DNA of 64,000 bases from Anopheles merus (lineage: Eukaryota; Arthropoda; Insecta; Diptera; Culicidae): NCBI RefSeq assembly GCF_017562075.2, contig NC_054083.1:1542501-1606500 (forward strand), written 5' to 3'. The notes under the pieces are model-generated. The model was not told where the DNA came from. It saw nothing but the letters and a program-made list of their open reading frames with translations, and made no database searches. A program made the translations under genes and the position numbers. This document shows, one piece after another, positions 35,643 through 47,461 of the stretch (positions within the stretch are counted from its first letter, which is position 1; each line of letters starts with the position of its first letter).

Positions 35643-38394
35643 TCTGGTCCACTAGAACGCGTTGCACCCACGGATTGGATTTAGTGGGAAACGATTCCGG
35701 TACGCACGTACCTGTTCCGGGTCGTATCATTAAATTAATCGCATGATCTATCTGAGCGAATAGCTATCTGTCATGTGAAATGTGAGGTTCTGCCTTACTA
35801 TTTGAAATTTGGATGATTATTAATTATGTGTTTTGTACATTGTGACTCTTTTTAAAAGCTATTCCATCAATATTACAAACTTCAAACGACGCAAATAATA
35901 ATGATGAGAATAATGAACAGCTTATGATTGAGGAACGTCGACGTGTGCTGTACAATAATAATGAAAACGAATGTAAAAACTGTGACCAGAAAGACAAAAC
36001 CATCAAACAGCTAGAGCTACAAATATGTATTCTTACAGCTCGATTGGATGAAGCAAAAAAATTAAAAGATGCTAACTTGATTCTGAAGGAGCATCTGGAT
36101 TCCGCTGTAAAAGAAAATACAGCTCTCAAGAAACAAAACACGTGCCTGGAAAACGATCTTAAACTCGTAAAAAGTACAAGCATACAAAAAAGAAGATTTT
36201 GTTCCTGAAATGAAAAAGGTGCTAGGAGATACATTAACTAGCAATCAAATCGATTTAATAACGAAGAGAAAGAAGCGAGTCAGATGGACAAAGGAAGAAA
36301 TAAGCAAGGCTTTCACAGTAAGATACTTTTCCAAACGAGTTTATGGATATCTCGGAAATGATATGAAAATTCCAATGCCAGCGCCGTCAACATTGGAAAA
36401 ATATTCCCAAAGAATTAATCTTAAACAAGGCATTTTAGATGATATCATTAATTTAATCGCGACCGTAACAAAAACGTTTACCAAAAGAGACAAGGAATGT
36501 GTCTTAAGCTTCGATGAGATGAAGGTAGAAAGCGTTATGGAATATGATCCGGCTGCAGATGAAATATTGGGACCTCACAATTACATGCAAGTGGTAATCG
36601 CTAGAGGATTATTCAACAACTGGAAGCAGCCAATATACATCGGATTTGATCAAAGTATGACAAAAGACATAATTATAAGTATCATAAACAGACTGAGCGA
36701 GATTAATATAAATGTTGTTGCAATAGTAAGTGATAATTGCCCAGCAAATACGAGCTGTTGGAAAGAACTGGGAGCAGATTATAATAACCCATTCTTTCCG
36801 CATCCCGTCACAAAAAAAAATGTGTACGTTGTTCCTGATGTGCCGCATTTGCTGAAATTAACGAGAAACTGGCTAGTGGACCATGGATTTAAGTATAAAG
36901 AAAAAAATATTACAATTGAACCACTCAAAAAAATTCTTGAAGGTAGAATGGCTGCAGAAATTACACCCATATTTAAAATAAACACAGGACACATAAGAAT
37001 GACTAGCCAAGAAAAACAAAATGTTCGGAAAGCAGCGCAACTTCTATCGCGTACAGTGGCAATTTCATTACGGAGATACGATGACACTACAGAAGCAAGT
37101 GATTTGGCAGATTTTATAGAAAAAATTGATTTATGGTTCAGTGTCTCAAATTCGTATTCACCATTTGCAAAAGAAGACTACAAAAAATCGTATATTGGTA
37201 ACGAAATGCAGCGAAAGGCCCTCAACGATATGCGCGAGTTAATGGAGAATTCCATTGCGTTGGGAAAATCTTCGTTACAAACATTTCAAAAATCTGTGAT
37301 TATGCAAACAACTGCTCTACAAATGCTGTTTGACGACATGAAGGAAAAGCATAAAAACGCAGTCAAATTCATATCAACATATAAGGCAAGTATTTATGCA
37401 TTGTATAAAGCAGCAAATGTTGGGCCAAGTTTATTGTCCATCGTGCAATGCTGTATAGTTATTTAAAATGTTTAAAATAATCTATTCTATCTTCGTATTA
37501 TAATTTTCTTTAACAGCTTAACCAAGATGTACTGGAGAACTTCTTCTCGCAAGTAAGACAAAAAGGAGGGGTGAATGATCACCCATCGCCGTTGAGCTGT
37601 CTTTACCGTATAAGAATAATGATACTTGGAAAATCCCCAACCATATTACGGAATCAAACTCATACCGGACAACAAAACAACCAAGAACCGGATGAATATT
37701 TGACGACAGTGGAACCTAATGTTGAAGAAAGTAATTTAAATGAAGAGCCGGAGGAATATATAGCTGCAACGGTGTTTTCAGGAGCCGAAATAGTACCGAA
37801 CTTCCCAGACATGCAACGCATGGAAAAAGCTAATGGATTAATAAGCTCAGAAGATAGTGATATTATCAGTACGGCGAGCAGTAATCCTTTAACAATGACA
37901 GAACAAGAAGAAGATGGATTGCAATACATTATGGGTTACCTCGCAAAAAAATTTAACGAAAAGTATCCCAGCTTAAACCTAGGAATACAAACATTTAAAT
38001 TTTTAATGAGCATAGCTATTGCCAACCACCAACATTTGTGGACCATTTGTCGCTGGGTGGACTACACAAACCCAGTGAAGAGTTTATGAACATTGGAAAG
38101 AAAATGGAAAAAATATTCCAAAAATTACACAAAAATGGTAAATTTAATAAGAAAACATTAATCGTACGGAGATTAGCGGTTAATATACAGAAACAAGTCG
38201 AATTACCCTCAGAGATAGTTAAATCATTCGCAAAACAGAGAGTGATAGTTCGCATGCGATATTTGAACATGAAAGCCAGCTTTGAAGCTAATGGCACAAC
38301 TAGCCGCAAAAGAAAATCGCAACAGCAAGATCCAAAAGGAATAAAAAAGATGAGAAGGATAATAAACTAAACGCACTATACCACCAAATTATCT

Positions 38395-38985
38395 GCAAAT
38401 GGGGTAAGATCCGACACCTCCTTGAAGGTTAATATAGGCTCTCTTACTCAACTCCTATCCTGCGACGTCCGTTTCGTGCAGTGGTAACATGTATCATCGT
38501 ATATCCAAGCTTGGGTACACGGGCCCAGTCCCAACCCCTTGGGCGGATGATGGTACATGGCCAACCAGGAGGGGGGCAGGCATTCCAGGCAACTGGAATG
38601 TCTTAACGTCAGACCAATCTAATGACGCTAAATCTGTCGAACAGGTGTATATAAAAGAATATCCTACAAGTATCCGAAAATATATGTCCTTCTCATCTAA
38701 CGAAAATATTGAGGAAAGCCCACTGAAACTAGCAGCCGAAAAACGATTTAAAATGAACCTAATGATGAGTGATGGATAACCAGAAGCCTCAACCGTGACG
38801 GAGCAACTTATCCCGGATGGCAGCCAGCTTCTTTTTGTCTTCTTTTTTTTCTTTTTCTTTTCTTTTTCTTTTCTTTTCTTTTTCTTTTCTTTTCTTACTA
38901 TTTCTTTTCTAGATATCAGCGTGGAGGACATACTAAGGATCAAGATGGGCCATCACACAAACGCCTAAAGGAAGATAAAAGGTAC
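38395..38985 (+). other. unidentified insert upstream of a structured, polyadenylated tail
   Basis: After the transposase stop comes a different base composition, with an open frame of 96 codons (38489-38779: ISKLGYTGPVPTPWADDGTW, then NWNVLTSDQSNDAKSVEQ). I do not recognise the product. A T/C-rich run (about 38830-38900) follows. Together with the tail at 38986-39138 it may be a 5'-truncated retroposon, perhaps with an ORF1-like N-terminus. Confidence 0.4.
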
Positions 38986-39138
38986 GCGGAGTGTTTTAGT
39001 GCGGTCGGATTGATCGTAAGCTAATCTGTAATACAGATGGGTTACGATCAATGAATCCCACACTACCCACGACATGGAAGTCGTGGGTGCCTTTTGAAGG
39101 TTTCACTCCGCGATAACAAAAAAAAAAAAAAAAAAAAA
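38986..39138 (+). mobile_element. retroposon 3' end with three-way-junction fold and poly(A)
   Basis: The outer stem GCGGAGTG (38986-38993) pairs with CACTCCGC (39104-39111). Inside, GATCGTAA (39012) pairs with TTACGATC (39042-39049), with an inner ATCTGTA/TACAGAT. CCCACGAC (39066-39073) pairs with GTCGTGGG (39080-39087), and CCTTTTGAAGG forms a small hairpin. GATAAC and 21 A residues (39118-39138) follow. This looks like the 3' terminal RNA fold of a LINE or SINE. The family is unknown. Confidence 0.55.
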
Positions 39139-40210
39139 CGAGAGCAACGATGAAGCTACTATTAACAATTAACCTTAAATTTCTCAACATATCAAAGCTG
39201 TGCGATTTTTCTACATGTTAAATATTATCTAATTAATCTATATACGTTCTTTAGTAATGCGTACATGTGCTTAAGCGTAGAATACATGAACTGTGATGTA
39301 GAATTTCCTTTTAAATGTTTTAAGAGATGATTAAACTGTTGATAGTGATATCGTTTCACTCACTAACTGTAGCTGTTCTATTTTTGCATTAAGTCGCACG
39401 AATAATGTTTATAAAATATGTTTGGTTCAGCTTGTAAGAGTAGTGTAATTCGCTTATACAATCCATATCAGGATTGAGTAGTTCGGACCCTAAAAGACAA
39501 AATAAATTTAGTAAAATGAATACCTTCGTAAAACCAAATATCATACCGTACGTCGAAAACATCACTTCCGGAATTGTATATAACGCTAGCTCAAAAACTA
39601 AATCACGTTGGTTCTGTAATGTTTTTCTGGATCTGGATGGATGGAATCTGGAAGCGCCAAATAATAGAATCATAACAAGTGATTTTGCTTCCGCCATGTG
39701 TACAAGAATCATATGCCACCATCCGACACGGAAACCACAACCAAATGGCTACATATAATTAGGACGGGTGACCAAACTCACTGTTGGCGCGTTTATTCAA
39801 TTTCATCGAATTGGGTTTGATATATACGGTCTAGTCTAGGAGGCACCTAAAATATAGTATGAGATGATGTTTATATTATTATAGACTAACATATCACAAG
39901 GAACTGAGTTTATCAAATATCATATCACATATGACCACGTATCTTAACCACTTTCCAGATGATAAAATGAGCCACGAACATTAGATTGTAATAGTACAGA
40001 TATTGCGCGATGAATAATTTATGTGATCACAAATCACTGAACAATGATTTTATCTTAAATTTACGGAAAATGTTAACTTAATGTCCTTCTTGTTGTTTTG
40101 CATCATTCAGATCGTAAACATTGGAAACTAGCCTCGCACACATACAATCACATTCCTTGTATATACACGCGGTAATCCAGACGTCACTTTTCTTAGCTGA
40201 TTCTTCGTCA
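39139..40210 (+). other. P-element 3' non-coding region
   Basis: AT-rich sequence up to the right terminal repeat. An open frame of 94 codons at 39474-39758 has no recognisable content. Nothing else is seen. Confidence 0.4.
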
Positions 40211-40263
40211 GCTTAGCAGTGAAAACGGGGTTAATATGTGACCTGGTATTTCAACAGACCTTG

Positions 40264-40358
40264 GTTGGTGCGTCAAACGACCAATCGCTGTCAGCCGTCA
40301 TCCGTGCTTTTTCCCACCATAGCGCCATCTCTTTCTCGCGTGTGGTAAATGCTCGCGA
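40264..40358 (+). repeat. foldback fragment D, right of the P insertion (with target duplication 40264-40271)
   Basis: Resumes the arm sequence interrupted at 33569 and stops at GCTCGCGA, where copy B begins. Confidence 0.75.
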
Positions 40359-40781
40359 CCCGCTGCGCAAAGCGACGGAAGAAATCATGCCGTTCGGAGA
40401 ATTTTATCATGCCATCTTTTTCCCTCCAACGGCAAATTTGTCAAGCAGCTCGTCGAGCTACCCGTCCCTGGCTTTGCTTCCTACCCCTCGACTGAGCGCG
40501 CTGTCGAAGGTTTGGATGTGTTGGTGCGTCAGACGGCCAATCGCTGTCAGCCGTCGTCCGTGCTCATTCCCTCCATAGCGCTATCTCTTTCTCGCTTGTG
40601 GTCAATGCTCATGAGTTGCTGTGGCGCTTAAAAAAGCTGTTAACAAACATTGCGGCAATGTAGTTGCATTTTCACAAATCAAACTAAAAAAGTGCAATGA
40701 GTTCAAACGCTGCAATGTAAAAATGACCAAGGAATCGCTAGATCACGCTAGAGCATTTACTGTGCAACGCGCAGAACCCTA

Positions 40782-42475
40782 CAGTGGCCGGCAAAATAAA
40801 GTGACCACTACTTACAATTTTACACTTTTTACATTTTTTACGTGAAAAAGGAAGTTATTGCACTGCTTTATATTTTGAAACATTGTTCATGATATGCTTA
40901 AGAATGCGCAGTACCATAGCATGACAAAAATGAGAAGTTTGCTTCAAGAAAAATATTTTTTCCAAAATTGATCAAAATCACTGTGCCAAAATAAAGTGCC
41001 CACTTTATTCATTCTACAGAAAATATTTTTCTGAACAAATATAACAGCAAACTTATAATTTATATGCGTTCCTCTCGCATTCTTTATATGTTTGAGGATC
41101 TTTGCCATAATTTATTATGTTTTTATCTGCACATATTTGGCATTGGTTCTTTCTAAGAGTATTTCAGAGCTTTAACACATTTTGTTTTTCTTAATCACGT
41201 CATTTTCACTACATTTGCATTAAATTTGCACACTAAATGTCGATTGAATTAAAATTAAGACTAACTAAGAGCCATTAAAATTTTTTTATTTGATTGGATT
41301 GAAAAAATAAAATAAAAAATTCTTCGTGTATAACTTGAGTCGTCTTCCTGTTGTAACATCATTTTATTTACTAACTCCGTATTTTTCACAGAAAACAGAT
41401 AAATTCACACCGGATGCTTGTATAGGTATTAGCTTTCATTATGCTGTCGATTCAAACCATGCTCCCCACTTCTCGTATAGAAATCCCCTCCCTGGTCATC
41501 ACATTGCACTCTTCATACATATTGGTTTGTTGGATCGCGTCTAGATATTTTTGAACATCAGTTCTAATTTGGACTCATCTGTCCAAATATCAGTTTTTCA
41601 ACTATCTAACGATATATCTGCATGTTCTTGATCATATTGAAGCCAATTGGCTTTGTTAGTCTTGCTGTAGCTCGGGCGAGGAACTTGAAGGACGCTACAT
41701 CTAACGGGCAGTAAATTACGAAAATTGCAATGTGATAGCTTGGGGGTGTTTCTCTTTAGGAGTAGCAGGAAAACTGGTGTGAATCGAAAGTACAACTATG
41801 ACTGATACCTTTTTTAACATTCTTCATCACTACTTTGGGATATTTCTTTTAAAAAATGGGGTTTGAAAACTAAAAACATGTTCCTACAGGCTAACATCTC
41901 AACACACACAATCAATACAAAAATCATTTCTCAACTAGTATCGTATAAAACACCTTGCATGTCCTCCATGAAGTCTAAATCTTTGTTCCATCGAGAATTT
42001 GTGGCAGATTCTATATGCGAAGGTGGATAAAACTGGTGTCAAAAACAAATAAATTTAAATTTAAAGCTCTTGATAACGCTTGAGAAGAACCAGATGCCAA
42101 AACTAGATGCAGAACTAGATAAACCTTTAAAAATTAGAAAAAAAAATACGCCAACGATCTTCGAACATGTAAAGAATGCGAGAGGAACGCATATAAATTA
42201 TAAGTTTGCTGTTATATTTGTTCAGAAAAATATTTTCTGTAGAATGAATAAAGTGGGCACTTTATTTTGGCACAGTGATTTTGATCAATTTTGGAAAAAA
42301 ATATTTTTCTTGAAGCAAACTTCTCATTTTTGTCATGCTATGGTACTGCGCATTCTTAAGCATATCACGAACAATGTTTCAAAAAATAAAGCAGTTCAAT
42401 AACTTTATTTTTCACGGAAAAAATATAAAAAATGTAAAATTGTAAATAGTGGCCACTTTATTTTGCCGGCCACTG
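40782..42475 (-). mobile_element. Tc1-like transposon with long inverted repeats and TA duplication
   Basis: The ends CAGTGGCCGGCAAAATAAAG and its inverse (TTATTTTGCCGGCCACTG) are flanked by TA (40780-40781 and 42476-42477). The arm sequence AACCCTAATTCGC is restored on removal. The inverted repeats extend about 300 bases inward (to about 41090 and from about 42165), with an internal repeat of the TAAAGTG motif. The 1.69 kb length fits Tc1/mariner. Confidence 0.9.
41320..41800 (-). pseudogene. Tc1-like transposase remnant
   Basis: A minus-strand frame gives NWLQYDQEHADISLDS, followed shortly (other side of a stop) by IWTDESKLELMF. The latter matches the central DDE signature of Tc1 transposases (W-T/S-DESKFEL, containing the second-region Asp). 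Multiple stops follow. The N-terminal DNA-binding part and the final catalytic acid are not recognisable. Confidence 0.72.
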
Positions 42476-43812
42476 TAATTCGCATTACCACGTTCAGCCC
42501 GGCGCTGATTTTCATCAGCATTCCGTTCCGCCGGCATCTAGAACGCAAGCTGATTGTAAAACCAGCATACTGGAAAGTTTACTGGCAGTCCCTGGGGCCT
42601 GCCATCGAACTGAACGTGCAAAGCATTAAGCGTAACTTTGTTACACTAAGCTTTTGCTTTCGTATGGTTTAAATTACACAGATATGCTGAGCCGTCAGCG
42701 GATGGGCGTGTACGTGCGTGTGTATGCACTTTCGCCAAATGTGTTTTCTTCCGGAATATTATGATCCATCGGTCAAAACAGGAAGGTGTTTATGACAGTG
42801 GCGAAAGGACGAGTTGAGGTCCATGTAAATGGTAACTGATGACCGGGAGGAGGGGGTACTGGCACACAGCTGTTGGGAGATTGAACAGTATACTTAAATC
42901 GGCGGCGGGGGGGGGGGGGTGACCAAGGGACCCCTACGATCATCGGTCACAGGCCTTAAAATTGTTGCCGGCATGGGGGAGGGGGAGGGCTGTGCAAATG
43001 GTTCTCCAGCCACGGGGCCCCAACGACCATCTTTCCGGGGGCCTTTATCGCTAATACTCTGTCCACTTGTTGTTGTTGTTGTTGTTGTTTTATTTACGAG
43101 GCCTCTGTCCACTTGTACACATACGGCATACTATAGACTAGAGATCTTCAGCGACCGCCTAGTCCGCCTACCGTTAGGTCCACCGCTGGTTCATGACGGT
43201 GTTTTTTTCTATCGTGGAGGTGCATCCTTCCCCCTGCCTGCAGCGACAGGAGACAGTGTGGCAGTATGCAAGTTGCCCGCTGGATAGGAGCGGTCCCGCG
43301 GCAACGCCATCATTCCGCACATCTTAACAGCATGCCCGTCATGGGTTCTAACCGCGTATGAACCGTCCGCCGTAGCAAAGGCTTACTATCCGGCTACGTG
43401 GTATTCAAGTCCTGAAATGGCCGGCATGATCGCGTAGGCTATTACCCCAACAATAATAATAATAATAATAATAAGAACTTAGCATAACAGTCCACACCCG
43501 GAGAAGAGATTGGCTTGTCTTTATTGCTGCTGGACTACCGCTGTGACGCAACAAATGCACGAAATGCCCTCGACCAAAGGACATGAACCTACCGAGCCGA
43601 ACCCATTCCAAGGCAGTGCCAGTCGAACGGCGTCATGATACCGGCTTGCCCAGCCAACAAGCCACCAGATTCTGGACGGACAGGTGCAGCACCATACGCG
43701 CACCGTAATAAACAAATCCAGAATCCTCTTTTGTATGAATTCAATTCAAATTTTGTTTCCACTTGGATCTGCTAGCTGATTTGGAAAGAAATGTGCTACA
43801 TATCACATGCAC

Positions 43813-44448
43813 CCCATATAACCAAGATACCGAAAACGCCACCAATTTCTTGTACTAAAAATCCAGTTCCATCAAACAAAGCTAAAAAACTATCAGTTTG
43901 GTGGGTTAAGCCACACGGCCACAGAAGCAGCCACCACTTCAATTTTGTTGAAGTCAGATTTTTATGCACGTGCAATTTATTTGCTCAACATGTTTCACCT
44001 GTGTTAAAAATGTTATTTATTTGTGCAAAGGAAGCAATTAAACGTGTGTGTTTAAGTTGGTTTGTTGTAAAACAGTCATGTGTAATATGTGTATATGTGT
44101 GTTTGTTTACTTGCGAATGAACTCTTCCATTTCGCTGGTCAGTGCATAGTTTATAGACTAATAATATTGCTGAAGTTGAAGTGCAGTGATGTAAGTGAAT
44201 GAATTTAATCAACCGAGGAGTTCAAATCCTGTCCAGCACATTGACCTAAGCCAAACCTTGACCAAACTTTTCCTCAAAGCATTTTTGGAAAAGGTGGGTT
44301 AAGGGTGGACAAGATAAATACATCGGATCGGAACTGGCAGCTCCGACTGTTCTAAAATTTGGTGGGTTAACGACTGAATCGACCACCACAAACCCACGTG
44401 GGTTTGAAGTGGTTTTACAGTGGGTTAAAGACGATTTGGTTATTTGGG
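43813..44448 (+). mobile_element. 636-bp MITE related to the 12-kb CMC-like element
   Basis: Ends CCCATATAACCAAG and (inverse) CGATTTGGTTATTTGGG, flanked by the 2-bp duplication AC (43811-43812 and 44449-44450). The intact arm reads CATGCACGTTTGC. Internally it repeats GGTGGGTTAA and holds GACTGAATCGACCACC, also found near the right end of the element at 47279-59403. It is non-coding, so it is a non-autonomous derivative of that family. Confidence 0.85.
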
Positions 44449-46393
44449 ACGTTTGCTTCGATCGTGTGTCTTTTTAATACCCCCAACAGCAGAGCCGATC
44501 GCAAAGATGGTGGTGTCAATCCAATGGTTGTGTTGTCTCTCAGGTAGCGAGATCAAAAATGCACGGACTCTGTTGCCGCAGTGGATGAAAATTTACGCAT
44601 CAGAATGAAGCAATTGTGGGGTTTCCGCACGTACGCACACACACACACACGCATGCACGCACACATGCACGAACGCGCGCACGCGAGCGCGCACCCACGA
44701 ATGCGCGCACGCGAGCACGCATCTTGTAGCGCATCCTCATCCAGCGCCGGGTGGGGTGGGGGATCGCGACATGATAGAGTGGACGGTCACTTTCCCCGCG
44801 CTGTGTGTGTGCGTGTATGTGTGTGTCGAGACCCAAAACTCGAGACAGATTTCTGCACATTACAAAAAAAATTATTGCCTCTATACGCCGTGCTACATGA
44901 TGCTTAGAAGGTCATTGAAGCATCAAACATGTTCTAATAAAAAAAATATTAGTTTAGTGTTAGACGTTCTCCTACGCTTGTTTTAAATAGGCTTCTTCAC
45001 CCTCAATTGGCAGGGGCATCGAATGGTCTCATCAGCAGCGGCACGAAATAAAATAATCCATCAATACACCGATAACACTTTAAATCCCAATCCAGCTTCT
45101 CCCGCATCGTCCAAAGGTCACACACTAATTAATAAATGCTAACACCCACCAATAACAATACATAACCGCAATGCACATATAAGTATCAACGCATACACCA
45201 CAACAGCCAATCAGCAGGAGGCGGAAGGCACGGGCAGAAGCGCAAGTAAGGCAGGGCAAGGTGGGGAAAGGAAGTGAGAGGAAGAGGAGGAAGAATGGGC
45301 GCCAAAATTTTTGAATTTTTTTACCGTTTTTTTGCTGCGCCGTCTGAAATAGTTCATCCATTTCTTCAACAGATGGCGCTCGTTCCGCGCCTAAAAAGTA
45401 ATATAAATACGCTGGCTATCGTAGTTTTGGCTGAAGTCTAGCGTATTTTTTTGCGTATTTTTTGACACAAAACGACGCAAAAACTACGCAGAAAACTGCT
45501 CGAATTTGCGCAGCGGGCGCGCTGGACTTCAGCGATTCCTGCGCTGGGTCGAGCAAGTTTAGCGCCATCTGTTGGCGAAATGGACAAACTATTTATGGCG
45601 GCGGAGCAAAAAAAACCGGTCAAAAAAATTATAAATATTGGCGCCCATTTTTTCGTCCCCTTCTTCTCCCTCCCTCACCTTGCCCTGCCTTACTTACGCT
45701 TCTGCCCGTGCCTTCCGCCGCCAGCAGATTGGTTGTTGTGGTGTATGCGTTGGTTCATATATGTGCATTGCGGTTGTGTAGTGTTATTGGTGGGTGTTAG
45801 CATTCATTATTTGTGTGTGACCTTGAGACGCTGTGGGAGAAGCTGGATTGGGATTCGAAGTGTTATTGGTGTATTGATGGTTTATTTTATTTCGTGCCGC
45901 TGCTGATGAGACCATTCGATGCCCGTCCCAATCGAGGGTGAAGAAGCCTATTTAAAACAAGCGTAGGAGAACGTCTAACACTAATCTAATATTTTTTATT
46001 TTGAACATGTTTGATGCTTCAACGACCTTCTAAGCATCATGTAGCACAGTGTATAGTGGCAATAAAATATTTTTTTAAAAATATGCCTAAATCTGTCTCG
46101 AGTTTTCGGGCCACGACACATACACACACAGCGCGGGGAAAGTGATCGTTCACTCTATCATGTCGCGATCCCCCTCCCCGCCCGGCGCTAGGGTTGAGGA
46201 TGCTACAAGAAAGCTGAACCAACCGTTCTACCGATAAGGTAGCCGTAATCGATCATGCCGGTGGGGGGTGGTCTAGTGGGGGGGGGGGAGTGCGTGCTTG
46301 CGCGACTTCGGGGGTGCCTGCCCGCGAGCGCGCTTTCGTGGGTGCGTGCTGGCGTGCGCGCTTTCATGCTCGCGGGCGCGCGTACGTACGTGC

Positions 46394-46528
<135 letters not shown>

Positions 46529-47461
46529 TGTGTGTGAGTGTTTGCGCGCGCGTGTTTGTGTGTGAGTTTGCGCGCGCGAGTTTGTGTGTGTGTGCGTTTG
46601 GAAACCCCAAAACTATTTGATTCTGATGCGTACATTTCCATCCGCTGCGGCTACAAAGTCCATGCATTTTCGATCTCGCTATCTGAGATACAACACAACC
46701 ATTGGCATTGGCATCTTTGCGATCGGCTCTGCTGTTGGGGGTATTAAAAAGACACACTGTAGCATCTAAGTAAACGTGCGTGCGATATGTTGCACATTTA
46801 TTTCTAAATCAGCTAGCGGACGCAAGTGGAAACAACATTTTGAATTGAATCCATACAAAAGAGGATTTTGGATTTGTTTATTACGGTGCGCGTATGGTGC
46901 TGCACCTGTCCGTCCAGAATCTGGTGGCTTGTTGGTTTGGAGTAGTTATCATGACGCCGATTGACAGGCAATGCCTTGGAGTGGGTTCGGATCGGTAGGT
47001 TCATGTTTTGGTCGAGTGCATTCCGTGCATTTGTCGCATCACAGCGGTAGACCCGGCAGCACCAAAGTCTAAACAAAAACCTTTCCCCGAGTGTGGACTG
47101 CTATGCTAAGTTCTTCTTCTTCTGATTATTATTATTGTTGGCGTAATAGCCAACGCGATCATGCCGGCCTATCCAGGACTTGAGTACCTCGTAGCCGGAT
47201 AGTCAGCCCTTGCTACGGCGGACGGTTCATACGCGGTTAGAACCCACGACGGGCATGCAGATGTGCGGAATGATGGCGCCCAAATAACCAAAAGCCCGAA
47301 ATCGCCACCAATTTTCAAATTTTAGAACACAGTTGATTTGATTCAAGCCAGCTTGAAATGCTGAATTGTCGTTTCATTGTATGAATCTGTTTGGGTTTTC
47401 AACCCCGAGAATTGAACTATACGATTGTATAAACGCTTGGACGAAGTGATGAACTGGTTCC

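Larger units (their letters stand above)
34103..35858 (+). other. P-element intron 1 loaded with repeats
   Basis: An intron of 1756 bases between the THAP exon and exon 2; the splice phase agrees (1 + 2 nt forms an Ala codon). It contains the hAT MITE (34243-34592) and two opposed SINEs. The remaining sequence (34600-35160) shows nothing recognisable. Confidence 0.65.
33844..38370 (+). pseudogene. P-element transposase (THAP), four-part coding region with two frameshifts
   Basis: Exon 1 is 33844-34102 (donor GGTAAGTA). It encodes a THAP zinc domain with Cys in MPISCSVFCC, FHKFPKE and CSVICSSHF, and binds the element ends. Exon 2 starts at 35859 (acceptor TTTTAAAAG) and gives a charged coiled-coil/leucine-zipper segment. 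A one-base shift near 36170 leads into the main frame (to 37385): RVRWTKEEISKAFTVRYFS, LSFDEMKVESVMEYDP, VAIVSDNCPANTSCWKELG and VYVVPDVPHLLKLTRNWL. These match the RNase H-like DDE core with its GTP-binding-type insert. A GC-AG intron (37386-37516) leads to LNQDVLENFFSQVRQKGG. A second shift lies near 38035, before SLGGLHKPSEEF. Both shifts occur in both palindrome arms, so they are real in the template. The copy is probably inactive. Confidence 0.9.
33067..38960 (+). repeat. right arm of the giant palindrome
   Basis: The better-preserved arm. Its homology with the left arm stops inside the P element near 38960, while the element continues to 40263. The palindrome boundary is therefore not an element boundary. 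Confidence 0.9.
33570..40263 (+). mobile_element. P-superfamily DNA transposon, complete ends
   Basis: The left end begins CAAGGTCTGTTGAGATATCA and the right end is its inverse (TGGTATTTCAACAGACCTTG to 40263). The terminal inverted repeat matches over about 35 bases with a few changes. 8-bp duplications GTTGGTGC flank both ends, as expected for P elements, whose termini also start with CA. It encodes a THAP-domain transposase (33844-38370). At 6.7 kb it is much longer than the 2.9 kb Drosophila P. The extra length is a 1.76 kb first intron holding a hAT MITE and SINEs, plus a 3' region with a polyadenylated retro-insert. Confidence 0.9.

Noticed and set aside
39474..39758. 94-codon ORF in the P-element 3' region
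   Set aside because: No motif, no second copy in the window and no splice or promoter context; compatible with a chance ORF.
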